Assembly: GCF_016599855.1 (NCBI RefSeq) | Contig: NZ_CP067041.1 | Location: 2,046,001-2,110,000, forward strand | DNA: 64,000 nt | Direction: 5' to 3' | Source of the DNA: Bradyrhizobium diazoefficiens | GTDB lineage: Bacteria > Pseudomonadota > Alphaproteobacteria > Rhizobiales > Xanthobacteraceae | Part shown: in pieces, positions 52,530 to 61,555 of the stretch | Layout of the letters: each line of letters begins with the position of its first letter | How positions within the stretch are numbered: the first letter of the stretch is position 1 | Position numbers and translations under genes: made by a program | Notes under the pieces: generated by a model | Database searches by the model: none | What the model was told of the DNA's origin: nothing | The model's input: only the letters and a program-made list of their open reading frames with translations

Positions 52530-55500
52530 TCACGCCACGTTCTGGTCGAGAATGTCCACCGCTTCGGACAGGCTCACCGAGACGAGTTGGGAGACGCCGC
52601 GCTCGGCCATGGTGACGCCGAACAGCCGGTTCATCCGCGCCATCGTGATCGGGTTGTGCGTGATGATGATGAAGCGCGTGTCGGTCGAGCTGGTCATTTC
52701 GTGCAAGAGGTTGCAGTACCGTTCGACGTTGTGGTCGTCGAGCGGCGCATCGACTTCGTCCAGCACGCAGATCGGCGAGGGATTGGTCAAGAACACCGCG
52801 AAGATCAGCGCCATCGCGGTCAGCGCCTGCTCGCCGCCCGAGAGCAGCGACAGCGTCTGCGGCTTCTTGCCCGGCGGCTTGGCGATGATCTCGAGACCGG
52901 CTTCCAGCGGATCGTCGCTCTCGATCAGATGCAGCGCCGCTTCGCCGCCGCCGAACAGCTCGACGAACAGGCGCTTGAAGTGGTTGTTGACGACCTCGAA
53001 CGAGGTCAGGAGCCGCTCGCGCGCTTCCTTGTTGAGGCTCTGGATACCCTGGCGCAGCCGCTTGATGGCTTCGACGAGGTCGTCGCGCTCGGTGACCAGA
53101 CCCGTGTGCTGGGTCTCGACCTCGCGCAGCTCTTCCTCGGCGCGGAGGTTGACCGCGCCAAGGCGCTCGCGGTCGCGGCGCATCTTTTCGAGGTCTTCCT
53201 CGATGTCGTGCAGCGGCGGCAGCTCGGCGCCGGGCTCGATCTCGGCGAGGCCGGCAACGGCCTGCGGCTCGACTTCGAGCATGTCGCGGATCTCGCGCTC
53301 GATGTCCTCGAGCCGGCGCCGCGAACCTTCCATGCGCTCCTCGGCACGGGCGGTGGCTTCCCGGGAGCTGGACAGCGCCTCGAGCGTCAGCTTGGCGACG
53401 CGATCGGTCTCGGCCATCGCGGTCTCCGCGGTGGCGAGCGCGTCGGCGGCCATGCGGCGGTCGTTCTCGGCGTATTCGATCTCGGTGATCAGCGCGCTGC
53501 GCTTCTCGGCGAACAATGCGGGCGCGTTCTCGAGGTCGCTGCGCTCGATCGTGAGCTCGGCAATACGAGCCTGGATGGTGTCGATATGAGAGGCTGCGCT
53601 CTCCTTGCGGTTCTGCCACTCGGTGCGCTCGGCGAGGATCGCCTGGACGCGGCGGTCGGCGAGCTCGGCCTCGCGCGCCAGCGCCTGGGCCTCGGCGCGG
53701 ACCTGCGCGGCGATGCGGCGCTGGCCTTCGATGTCGCTGCGGACCGCGGCGAGCCGGGTCTCGGTGTCCTCGCTCGACGGCAGCTCGCTGATGCCGGCCT
53801 CGGCATATTCATAGGCGGCCTCGGCTTCGGCGCGGTCGGCGGCGAGGCGGCTGTGCGCTTCCGACAGCGTCGCCTTGCGCGCGGCGTGGCGGCTGATCTC
53901 GCGCTCGGCCGTGGCATGGCGCTCGCGTGCGACGTTCACTTCGCGCTGGGCCGCGCGCCAGGCTTCGCGGCTCGCGCCTTCCGTGCTGGCGGCCATCTGC
54001 AATTCGGACTCGGCATTCTCCAGCGCCTGACGCTTGATCTGCGCGTCGATGCGGGCCTGCTCGAGCTCATTCTCGATGTCGACGAGGCGGGCACGCTCGG
54101 CCAGCCGCCTTGCGGCCCCGGTCGGCGCGTGAGCAGCGGCGACAAAGCCGTCCCAGCGCCAGACGTCGCCTTCGGGCGAGACCAGCCGCTGGCCGGTCTT
54201 GAGCTGTGAGACCAGCTCAGCACCGCGCTCGCGCGGCACCACGCCGATCTGCGCCAGGCGGCGCGTGAGCTCGGCCGGCGCCTGCACGTGATTGGCGAGC
54301 GGCACGACGCCCTCAGGCAATTCCGGATCGCCGTCGGTGACGCCGGCATTGGTCCAGCGCATCGGTGCCGACGGGTCGACGGGCGCGTCGAGGTCGTCGC
54401 CGAGCGCGGCGCCGATCGCCTTTTCAAAACCCTTGTCGACGGTGATGCCGTCGATGATCGGCGGCCACAGATTCTTGGTCTCGCCGTTGACGATCTTGGA
54501 GATCGTGCGTGCCTCGGTATCGAGCCGCTGCACGCGCTTGTCGGCTTCGACCAGCGGCGAGCGCGAGGATTCCAGCGTCTGGCGGGCGGCGACATGTGCG
54601 GCTTCGCTCGCTTGCGCTGCGGCTTCGGAAGCTGCCAGCGTCTGCTCGGCGGTCTCGACCGCTGCGGTCAGCTCGTCGAGATCGCCGAAGCCGCCGGTTT
54701 CGGCCGCGAGCTTTTGTTCCTCCGCGGCGACGTTCGCGATTTCCTGATCGAGCCGGGCGAGCTTGTCGCGGTGGGTGCGGACGTTGGCCTCGAGCTGATT
54801 GCGCTTGGCGGTGAGGTCGGCGAGCGCGGTGGTCAGCTCGGCGAACTGTTGCTCGGTTTCGGTCAGCACCGCCTCGGCTTCGCCGACGCGCTCGTCGACG
54901 CCGGAGCGCTTCTCGACGCGCGACCTGATCTCTTCCTTCAGCTCGGCGTCTTCGGCGTCGAGCCGCTGCAGCGCGACGTCGGCGTCCATCGTCTGCTGCT
55001 GGGCGCGCGAGATGTCGCCTTCGAACTGGGCGAGGCGGCGCTCGAGCTCGGCGACGCGCTCCTTGGCGCGCTCTTCCTCGCGGTCGAGCAGCTCGCGGGC
55101 ATTGGTCAGGCGCTGAAGGCCCGCCGCGGCGCGCGCTTCGGCATCGCGCAGCGCCGGCATTTCGGCGGCGCGGATCGCCTGGATGCGGGCGGCTTCGGCC
55201 TGATGCTGGGTACGCTCGGCCATCTCGCGCACGGCGAGATCGTGGGTGTGGCCGGATTCGTTGACGTCGGCATGGGCGCCGATCCAACGCAGATGGAACA
55301 GCGTGGCTTCGGCCTTGCGAACCTTGGCCGCGACTTCGCGATAGCGCACGGCCTGGCGGGCCTGCTTCTTCAAGCCTTCCATTTGCCCGGCGAGTTGGCC
55401 GATCACGTCCTCGACGCGGGTGAGGTTGGTTTCGGCGGCCTTGAGCCGCAGCTCGGCCTCGTGGCGGCGGGCGTGCAGGCCGGCAACGCCGGCGGCGTCT

Positions 55501-55994
55501 TCCAGCACGCGGCGGCGCTGTTCGGGCTTGGCCTGAATGATTTCGCCGATCTTGCCCTGGTGGACGAGGGCGGGCGAACGCGCGCCGGTGGCGGCATCCG
55601 CGAACAGGATCTGCACGTCACGCGCGCGCACGTCGCGGCCGTTGATGCGATAGACCGAGCCGGCCTCGCGCTCGATGCGGCGGGAGATTTCGAGCAGCTG
55701 GCTATCGTTCATCGCCGCCGGTGCGGTGCGATCGGCATTATCGATCGTCATCGTCACTTCGGCGTGGTTGCGCGCGGGACGGTTGCCGGAGCCGGCGAAG
55801 ATCACCGCGTCCATGTCGGCCGCGCGCAGCGATTTGTACGAGGTCTCGCCCATCGCCCAGCGCAGCGCTTCGACCAGGTTCGACTTGCCGCAGCCGTTGG
55901 GTCCGACCACGCCGGTCAGGCCGGGCTCGATGACGAAGTCGGTGGGCTCAACGAATGACTTGAAGCCGTGAAGGCGCAGGCGGGTGATTTTCAT
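52530..55994 (-). CDS. smc: Chromosome segregation SMC protein
   Basis: A 1154-residue SMC ATPase. It has an N-terminal head with Walker A GVVGPNGCGKSNLVEALRWAMGE, two long coiled coils (about residues 170-500 and 640-960), a hinge between them (IGAALGDDLDAPVD, GEVV-like region), and the C-terminal head with the signature LSLLSGGEQALTAMALIFAV and Walker B CVLDEVDAPLDD. It compacts and segregates DNA with ScpA/B. GTG 56000 is possible, but ATG 55994 (MKITRLRLHGFKSF) matches the family. A DsbA-like gene lies 216 bases upstream on the same strand. Confidence 0.97.
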   Translation of the reverse strand: MKITRLRLHGFKSFVEPTDFVIEPGLTGVVGPNGCGKSNLVEALRWAMGETSYKSLRAADMDAVIFAGSGNRPARNHAEVTMTIDNADRTAPAAMNDSQLLEISRRIEREAGSVYRINGRDVRARDVQILFADAATGARSPALVHQGKIGEIIQAKPEQRRRVLEDAAGVAGLHARRHEAELRLKAAETNLTRVEDVIGQLAGQMEGLKKQARQAVRYREVAAKVRKAEATLFHLRWIGAHADVNESGHTHDLAVREMAERTQHQAEAARIQAIRAAEMPALRDAEARAAAGLQRLTNARELLDREEERAKERVAELERRLAQFEGDISRAQQQTMDADVALQRLDAEDAELKEEIRSRVEKRSGVDERVGEAEAVLTETEQQFAELTTALADLTAKRNQLEANVRTHRDKLARLDQEIANVAAEEQKLAAETGGFGDLDELTAAVETAEQTLAASEAAAQASEAAHVAARQTLESSRSPLVEADKRVQRLDTEARTISKIVNGETKNLWPPIIDGITVDKGFEKAIGAALGDDLDAPVDPSAPMRWTNAGVTDGDPELPEGVVPLANHVQAPAELTRRLAQIGVVPRERGAELVSQLKTGQRLVSPEGDVWRWDGFVAAAHAPTGAARRLAERARLVDIENELEQARIDAQIKRQALENAESELQMAASTEGASREAWRAAQREVNVARERHATAEREISRHAARKATLSEAHSRLAADRAEAEAAYEYAEAGISELPSSEDTETRLAAVRSDIEGQRRIAAQVRAEAQALAREAELADRRVQAILAERTEWQNRKESAASHIDTIQARIAELTIERSDLENAPALFAEKRSALITEIEYAENDRRMAADALATAETAMAETDRVAKLTLEALSSSREATARAEERMEGSRRRLEDIEREIRDMLEVEPQAVAGLAEIEPGAELPPLHDIEEDLEKMRRDRERLGAVNLRAEEELREVETQHTGLVTERDDLVEAIKRLRQGIQSLNKEARERLLTSFEVVNNHFKRLFVELFGGGEAALHLIESDDPLEAGLEIIAKPPGKKPQTLSLLSGGEQALTAMALIFAVFLTNPSPICVLDEVDAPLDDHNVERYCNLLHEMTSSTDTRFIIITHNPITMARMNRLFGVTMAERGVSQLVSVSLSEAVDILDQNVA

Positions 55995-56210
55995 AAGCAC
56001 GCATCTCTGTTGGCAGGCGCGAATCCCCCTGCCCGGACAATAGCATGGAAGGCAATGTCGCTGTCTGGGCGAGTCGCGCGGGGCGCCTCATGCGGCGGAC
56101 AATGGCCGCGGTGCGCCGCGAGGGCAACCTGCGAAAGCCGCTTTTCCCAAGGGATTTGTGACGGGAAAGCTACGGCTTTTGAGATGCGAATCAGAATCTT
56201 GACGAGCGAA

Positions 56211-56867
56211 TCAGCTCTTCAGCAGCGGATTGATCTTCTTGGCGAATTCCTCGAACGAGGTCTCGCCCTTGATCTTCTCGCCGTTGATGAAGAAAGTCGG
56301 CGTCGAATCGACCTTCAACACGTCGCTCGCATATTTCTGGTCGGCGGCGATCTTGTCGAGCAGCGCCTGGTCCTTCAGGCAGGCTTCAACCTGCTGCTGG
56401 GTCAGGCCGGCCTGCTTGCCGATCCGTGTCAGCGTCTCCGTGGTGTTCTTCACCACCCAATCGCTCTGTTGGCGGAACAGCATGTCAGTGACAGCGAAAT
56501 ATTTCGAGGCGTCGCCTTTGGCGATGCAGCGCGACAGCATCGAACCGGCGGCGGCTTTGATGTCGAGCGGGAACTCGCGGAAGATGTAACGCACCTTGCC
56601 GGTGTCGATGTATTCCGATTTGATCTTGGGGAACACCTGCTCGTTGAAGGCAGCGCAATGCGGGCAGGTCATCGAGGCGTATTCGGTGATGGTGACGGCG
56701 GCGTCCTTCGGGCCCAGCGCCATGTCGGGGAGCGACACGGGCTTGGCGACATCGGCCGCGGACTGGGCCATGGCTTCAGAAATGAACCGCAGCGGCGAGA
56801 GCCCGGCGAGCGCGGCAAGACCGGTCAGCGACAGCATCGTGGTGAAGGCGCGGCGGGTGATGATCAA
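56211..56867 (-). CDS. DsbA family thiol:disulfide protein, secreted
   Basis: A 218-residue thioredoxin-fold protein of the periplasm. A Tat-like signal (TRRAFTTMLSLTGLAALAGLS) is followed by YASMTCPHCAAFNEQVFPKI with the CPHC active site, and VDSTPTFFINGEKIKG with the cis-Pro loop typical of DsbA/DsbG-type proteins. It probably oxidises or isomerises disulfides in exported proteins. It lies between smc and a DUF721 gene, a neighbourhood shared by many Rhizobiales genomes. Confidence 0.92.
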   Translation of the reverse strand: MIITRRAFTTMLSLTGLAALAGLSPLRFISEAMAQSAADVAKPVSLPDMALGPKDAAVTITEYASMTCPHCAAFNEQVFPKIKSEYIDTGKVRYIFREFPLDIKAAAGSMLSRCIAKGDASKYFAVTDMLFRQQSDWVVKNTTETLTRIGKQAGLTQQQVEACLKDQALLDKIAADQKYASDVLKVDSTPTFFINGEKIKGETSFEEFAKKINPLLKS

Positions 56868-56991
56868 GGTCGGCTCCCGAATTGGATGTCTTGCCCGAAG
56901 TTCCCGTTGGGCGGCCTGTCGCTAGCTTGAAACGTCGTTTGAGGCAATGGCGAGGGATAACGACGGGTCCAGATTAGCCAGGGAATAAGGC

Positions 56992-57483
56992 TCAATTTCG
57001 CTTGATGGCTGCCCCGAGCCGCGCCAGCGCCGTCTTCAATTCTTCATCTTCGATGTCGGTGAGGCCCTCCGCCACCTTGGCGACGGCCTTGGGGTCCGGC
57101 GGGCCGGGCCGAACCCGCGGCCGGGCGCGCGACAGGGGGGCCTGGCGGAAGGCGAGCTTGCCGACCGCGCTCCAGCCGAAGAAGCGGTTGACCCGCTCCA
57201 GGATCACGTCGGCGGAGTGCTGGATCTCCAGCGCCATCGGGCCCTCGACCCGCAGCACCAGCGTCGCCGGCTGCTGCGGCTGCCTCTCCACCGGCCGCGG
57301 CCATTGCATCCTCAGCGGCTCGGCATGGGCGGCGATCTCAGGCCCCGCAATCTGCGCCCACCGCGTCACCAGCTCGCGCGCCGCAAAACCCTGCTTGGCA
57401 TAGGCCTCGGCAAAGACATCGTTGAGCAGGATCCCGAGCGGCTTGGCGCTGATGGGGCCGGGTTTGGGAGGGAATTTGGACAT
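56992..57483 (-). CDS. DUF721 (DciA-like) domain protein
   Basis: A 163-residue DUF721 protein. It has AKQGFAARELVTRWAQIAGPEIAAH, the family core, then ATLVLRVEGPMALEIQHSADVILERVNRFFG with the conserved KH-like fold seen in DciA, the helicase loader of bacteria without DnaC. A role in replication initiation is therefore likely but not proven. It is divergent from mutY and 124 bases upstream of the DsbA-like gene. Confidence 0.8.
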   Translation of the reverse strand: MSKFPPKPGPISAKPLGILLNDVFAEAYAKQGFAARELVTRWAQIAGPEIAAHAEPLRMQWPRPVERQPQQPATLVLRVEGPMALEIQHSADVILERVNRFFGWSAVGKLAFRQAPLSRARPRVRPGPPDPKAVAKVAEGLTDIEDEELKTALARLGAAIKRN

Positions 57484-57543
57484 GGGGCCTTATAGCACCC
57501 CGCCGCGCGGCCCACAGGCTCCTTGCAGCGAAGAAAGGCGTGG

Positions 57544-57566
57544 ATGCCCGCGACAAGCGCGGGCAT
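57544..57566. repeat. GC-rich palindrome in the DUF721-mutY divergent gap
   Basis: Arms ATGCCCGCG (57544-57552) and CGCGGGCAT (57558-57566) are exact inverted copies around ACAAG. It is of the same REP-like kind as the other dispersed elements; it sits 61 bases upstream of the DUF721 start and 40 bases upstream of mutY. Confidence 0.65.
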
Positions 57567-57605
57567 GACGTGGAGAGGTCAGTGCGTTGTCGTTACAGTA
57601 AGAGC

Positions 57606-58724
57606 ATGAGCCCCAAATCCGCCCTGAAGGCGAAATCGGAACCCAGACAGCCCGAGACCGTACTGCGCCCACTCGCGCTGCTTGCCTGGTACGACCGCCA
57701 CCGCCGCCGATTGCCCTGGCGCGCTGCGCCCGGCGAGACGTCTGACCCTTACCGTGTCTGGCTGTCGGAGATCATGCTGCAGCAGACCACAGTGAAGGCG
57801 GTCGGGCCCTATTTCGAAAAATTCATCGCGCGCTGGCCGGATGTCACGGCGCTGGGGAACGCCTCGCAGGACGATGTGCTGCGGATGTGGGCCGGGCTCG
57901 GCTATTACTCGCGCGCGCGCAATCTCCATGCCTGTGCGGCTACGGTGACGCGCGAGCACGGCGGTATCTTCCCCGATACGGAGGAAGAGCTGCGCGCGCT
58001 ACCAGGGATCGGGCCCTACACGGCGGCGGCGATTGCAGCGATCGCGTTCGATCGCCACACCATGCCCGTCGACGGCAATATCGAACGGGTGGTGTCGCGC
58101 CTGTTTGCGGTCGAGGAGGAACTGCCGCAGGCCAAGCCGCTGATCCAGCAATTGGCGGCGACGCTGCTGGCAAGCTCCCGCGCCGGCGACAGTGCGCAGG
58201 CGCTGATGGATCTCGGCGCCTCGATCTGCACGCCCAAGAAGCCGGCCTGCTCGCTATGCCCACTGAATGAGGATTGCACGGCACGCGCGCAAGGCACGCA
58301 GGAGACGTTTCCGCGCAAGGCGCCGAAGAAGAGCGGCACGTTGCGGCGCGGCGCTGCCTTCGTCGTCACGCGCGGCGACGAGCTGCTCGTGCGCTCGAGG
58401 CCCGAAAAAGGCCTGCTCGGCGGCATGACCGAAGTGCCTGGCTCGGAATGGCAAGCCGGACAAGGCGACGCAGCCGCAAAGCAGCAGGCGCCGGAACTAA
58501 AGGGGCTGTCGCGCTGGCAGCGCAAGATGGGCGTGGTCACCCACGTCTTCACGCATTTCCCGCTGGAGCTCGTAGTCTACACGGCCAGAGCCGAAGCCCG
58601 TACGCGCGCGCCCGAAGGCATGCGCTGGGTGCCGATTGCGACCTTGGCCGACGAAGCGCTGCCTAACGTCATGCGCAAGGTGATCGCGCACGCGCTGGAT
58701 TTATCTTCGGGTCCATCCTCCTGA
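57606..58724 (+). CDS. mutY: A/G-specific adenine DNA glycosylase
   Basis: A 372-residue MutY that removes adenine opposite 8-oxoguanine. It begins LLAWYDRHRRRLPWR, has SEIMLQQTTVKAVGPYFEKF, the HhH-Gly/Pro segment LPGIGPYTAAAIAAIAFDR with the catalytic Asp in PVDGNIERVVSRL, the iron-sulfur ligands CTPKKPACSLCPLNEDC, and a C-terminal NUDIX-like domain that reads 8-oxoG. ATG 57606 gives the normal start; the frame to 57540 is only a leader. Confidence 0.95.
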   Translation: MSPKSALKAKSEPRQPETVLRPLALLAWYDRHRRRLPWRAAPGETSDPYRVWLSEIMLQQTTVKAVGPYFEKFIARWPDVTALGNASQDDVLRMWAGLGYYSRARNLHACAATVTREHGGIFPDTEEELRALPGIGPYTAAAIAAIAFDRHTMPVDGNIERVVSRLFAVEEELPQAKPLIQQLAATLLASSRAGDSAQALMDLGASICTPKKPACSLCPLNEDCTARAQGTQETFPRKAPKKSGTLRRGAAFVVTRGDELLVRSRPEKGLLGGMTEVPGSEWQAGQGDAAAKQQAPELKGLSRWQRKMGVVTHVFTHFPLELVVYTARAEARTRAPEGMRWVPIATLADEALPNVMRKVIAHALDLSSGPSS

Positions 58725-58776
58725 CAGCATGCTGGCAGCAGGCCTGCGCTATCAGCGCGCAACATGGAGGCTGCCA

Positions 58777-59196
58777 ATGATCAAGACCGCGCTCGACAAT
58801 TTTCCAAGACCACCCTGCGCCGAGCTGTTGGGATGGCGCCTGCTCGATGCCCGGCCGGAGGAGGGCTGGATCAAGCTCAGCTTCGAAGGCAGACCTGAGT
58901 TCTGCAATCCGGCAGGCTTCATTCAGGGCGGCATGCTCTCGGCCATGCTCGACGACACCATGGGCCCAGCCGTGCTCGTGATGAGTGAGGGCCGGCTCTA
59001 CACAACGACGATCAGCATGACCGTGAACTTTTTGGCGCCCGCAAAGCCCGGGCCGATCATTGGTGAGGCGACGGTGAAACAGCTCGGCAAGACCATTGCG
59101 TTCGTCGAGGCCAAGCTGACGGCGGAGGACGGCACGGTGCTGGCAACGGCGAGCGCTAGCGAGCGATTGCTAGAAGCGGCGCGAGTGGTGCGGTAA
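58777..59196 (+). CDS. PaaI family hot-dog thioesterase
   Basis: A 139-residue hot-dog protein. PEFCNPAGFIQGGMLSAMLDD is the conserved helix of PaaI-type acyl-CoA thioesterases (with the catalytic Asp in MLDD region), followed by TTTISMTVNFLAPAKPGP. It probably hydrolyses small acyl- or phenylacetyl-CoA thioesters. A GGAGG site precedes ATG 58777. It is 52 bases after mutY on the same strand. Confidence 0.88.
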   Translation: MIKTALDNFPRPPCAELLGWRLLDARPEEGWIKLSFEGRPEFCNPAGFIQGGMLSAMLDDTMGPAVLVMSEGRLYTTTISMTVNFLAPAKPGPIIGEATVKQLGKTIAFVEAKLTAEDGTVLATASASERLLEAARVVR

Positions 59197-59212
59197 CTGG
59201 GCTTAGCCACGC

Positions 59213-59395
59213 ATGCGGTGCGCCTTCTCCCCTTGCGGGAGAAGGCGGCGCGAAGCGCCGGATGAGGGGTTCGCTCCGCGAGTTCAGCTGGGAGTTGGAC
59301 TTGCGGAGACAGACCCCTCACCCCAAGTGAGGCTGCCCTTACCGGCATCGCTGCCCTCTCCCACAAGGGGCGAGGGCACATCAATGTGCATCTCG
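59213..59395. repeat. Dispersed repeat overlapping the FAD monooxygenase 3' end
   Basis: Two blocks of related GC-rich sequence (CTTCTCCCCTTGCGGGAGAA at 59224-59243 and CTCTCCCACAAGGGGCGAG near 59353-59373) flank a region with the CCCTCACCCCAAGTGAGG motif. It lies between convergent genes and supplies the last about 35 codons of the FAD monooxygenase, whose text there (PSPLVGEGSDAGKGSL) is repeat-derived. Confidence 0.6.
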
Positions 59396-60693
59396 CTTGG
59401 TGCGAGAGCCAACTCAATTCCCACCCGCCTCGCGTCCTTGCTCACGATCGGCGGCTTCGCATTGAGCGCTTCGACCTGGAATCCAGCAACGCGCTTGTAG
59501 TTCGCGGCGATGTCCTCCAGTTCCTGCTGCGACAGCACGTTGGTGACGACCTCAAAACCATCAGGCGCGCGTTCCTCGACGAGCTGCATCACCTGCTCGG
59601 GGCCGTTCTTGCGGTTGAGCAGGACGAGGTCGGTGGTCGCAGGCCGCCGCTCGGCCTCATAGGCGAGCAGCGCGGCGGTCGTCGGGCCATGCGCGAGGAT
59701 CTCGCGGGTGATGGTGCGGGCATCGAGGATCGCCTGCGAGGCGCCATTCGAGCCGATCGGGTACATCGGATGCGCGGCATCGCCCATCAGCGTCACCTTG
59801 CCGAACGTCCATTGCGACACCGGATCGCGGTCGACCAGCGGATATTCATAGGCGTGCGGGCAATTTCTGATCAGGCCGGGCACGTCGAGCCAGTCGAATG
59901 TCCAGCTCTCGAACCACGGCAGGAACTCTTCCAGCCGCGCGGTGCGGTTATAGTCCTCGCGCCGCCACTGATAGGTCGGCGGCATGTGCCGCTCGGCGAC
60001 CCAGTTGATCAGATGGTTGCCCGCTTCATCCGGCTGCTTCGAGATCGGATAGCAGACGAATTTCAGGATCTCGTGGCCGGCCATGATCATGGTGCGGCCG
60101 GTCAGGAAGGCTTTGGACGGCGTCACGCCGCGCCAGAGGATGCGGCCGTTCCAGATCGGCGGCCCTTCGTTCGGATAGAGCTTTTCTCGCGCGGCGGAAT
60201 GGATGCCGTCGGCAGCGATCATGATCGCGCCTTCGTAGGTCCCGGCAGGTTTGCCGGTCGACCTGTCGATGAAGTCGGCGCGGACGCCCCCCGCCGTTTC
60301 GGTCCAGCCGGTCAGATGATGGCTGGTCAGGATGTTCTCGCGGCCGAGCCGCTCGATTGCGGTGTCGAGCAAGAGCTGCTGGAGCGTACCCCGATGAATC
60401 GAGAATTGCGGCCATTTGTAGCCGGCTTCCAGCCCGCGCGGCTCGCTCCAGATCGGCTTGCCATGCTTGGAGAAATAGGCGAGCTCGCGCGTGCGCACGC
60501 CGCTCGCATCCAATTTGTCCATCAGCCCGAGCTCGATCAGCTCGCGCACCGCATGCGGCAGCACATTGATGCCGACGCCGAGCGGCTTCAGTTCTGCGAC
60601 GCTTTCGAACACTTTTGCGGGAATGCCGATCTGGTGCAGGCTGAGTGCGAGCGTCAGCCCGCCGATGCCGCCGCCGGCGATGAGTACCGTCAT
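59284..60693 (-). CDS. FAD-dependent aromatic-type monooxygenase
   Basis: A 469-residue class A flavoprotein. The N-terminal Rossmann motif VLIAGGGIGGLTLALSLHQIG (GxGxxG) starts at residue 3, RGTLQQLLLDTAIER follows, and the second FAD motif VTLMGDAAHPMYPIGSNGASQAI (GD) is at about residue 300. It resembles salicylate/PhzS-type hydroxylases. ATG 60693 has a GGAGGGGG site. The last about 30 residues are encoded by an adjacent dispersed repeat and are probably not native. Confidence 0.87.
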   Translation of the reverse strand: MTVLIAGGGIGGLTLALSLHQIGIPAKVFESVAELKPLGVGINVLPHAVRELIELGLMDKLDASGVRTRELAYFSKHGKPIWSEPRGLEAGYKWPQFSIHRGTLQQLLLDTAIERLGRENILTSHHLTGWTETAGGVRADFIDRSTGKPAGTYEGAIMIAADGIHSAAREKLYPNEGPPIWNGRILWRGVTPSKAFLTGRTMIMAGHEILKFVCYPISKQPDEAGNHLINWVAERHMPPTYQWRREDYNRTARLEEFLPWFESWTFDWLDVPGLIRNCPHAYEYPLVDRDPVSQWTFGKVTLMGDAAHPMYPIGSNGASQAILDARTITREILAHGPTTAALLAYEAERRPATTDLVLLNRKNGPEQVMQLVEERAPDGFEVVTNVLSQQELEDIAANYKRVAGFQVEALNAKPPIVSKDARRVGIELALAPSEMHIDVPSPLVGEGSDAGKGSLTWGEGSVSASPTPS

Positions 60694-60821
60694 GACAAAC
60701 CCCCTCCGATTGCGGGCGTCTTGGCACAGGCTGATGGCCGTGGGCAACAGCGAAGGGAGCGGAGTGCTATGGACCTGAGCGCCGACAGCCGTTAGTTTCC
60801 AGCTTTCTCATGAGGTCCGAC

Positions 60822-61442
60822 ATGCTCAAGCTCTACTACGCAACCGGCACCTGCGCGCTCGCCACCTACATCACCTTGGAGGAGGCCGGCGCCGATTACA
60901 CGGCCGAACGGCTGAGCTTCAAGGACAATCAGCAGAACAGCCCGGCCTATCTCGCCATCAACCCGAAGGGCCGCGTTCCGGCGCTGGTGACCGATCGCGG
61001 CGTCCTGACCGAGACGCCGGCGATGCTGGCCTACATCGCGCAAATCTTTCCCAAGGCAAAGCTCGCGCCGCTCGACGATCCCTTCGACTTCGCGCAAGCG
61101 CAGTCGTTCAATTCCTATCTCTGCTCGACCGTGCACATCAATCACGCCCACAAGATGCGCGGCGCGCGCTGGGCGACGCAGGAGAGCTCGTTCGCCGACA
61201 TGAAGGCGATGGTTCCCAAGACCATGGGCGCCTGCTTCAATCTGATCGAGCAGAGGATGTTCAGGGGACCCTGGGTGATGGGCGATCAGTTCACGATCTG
61301 CGATCCCTATCTCTACACGCTCTCGACCTGGCTCGAAGGCGACAGCGTCGACATCAACGCTACGCCGAAGATCGCCGATCATTTCAAGCGCATGTCCGAT
61401 CGGCCCGCCGTGCGCAAGGTGATGGACGCGCAGAAGGCGTGA
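60822..61442 (+). CDS. Glutathione S-transferase family protein
   Basis: A 206-residue GST. The N-terminal thioredoxin fold begins MLKLYYATGTCALATYITLEEAGADY with the beta-class Cys at about residue 10, has NPKGRVPALVTDRGVLTETPAMLAYIAQ (GSH-binding), and the helical C-terminus contains GDQFTICDPYLYTLSTW. Substrate unknown. The start at 60822 gives the usual length; the ATG at 60810 adds four residues. Confidence 0.9.
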   Translation: MLKLYYATGTCALATYITLEEAGADYTAERLSFKDNQQNSPAYLAINPKGRVPALVTDRGVLTETPAMLAYIAQIFPKAKLAPLDDPFDFAQAQSFNSYLCSTVHINHAHKMRGARWATQESSFADMKAMVPKTMGACFNLIEQRMFRGPWVMGDQFTICDPYLYTLSTWLEGDSVDINATPKIADHFKRMSDRPAVRKVMDAQKA

Positions 61443-61462
61443 TAACGCGCTGATCCTTGTAC

Positions 61463-61555
61463 GGTGGGCAAAGGCGCGAAGCGCCGTGCCCCCCATCTTT
61501 CTTCGGCGACGGCAGAAGCCGTGGGCACGCTTCGCTTTGCCCACCCTACGAGAGC
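61463..61555. repeat. Dispersed palindromic element after GST
   Basis: GGTGGGCAAAG (61463-61473) and its inverse CTTTGCCCACC (61545-61555), with further inverted segments (CGTGCCC and GGGCACG), form a two-arm palindrome. It occupies the gap between the GST stop and the LysR stop and may terminate both. Confidence 0.65.

Noticed and set aside
54288..55958. 556-codon open frame opposite smc
   Set aside because: Antisense to the smc coiled-coil region; no motifs and unlike any family.
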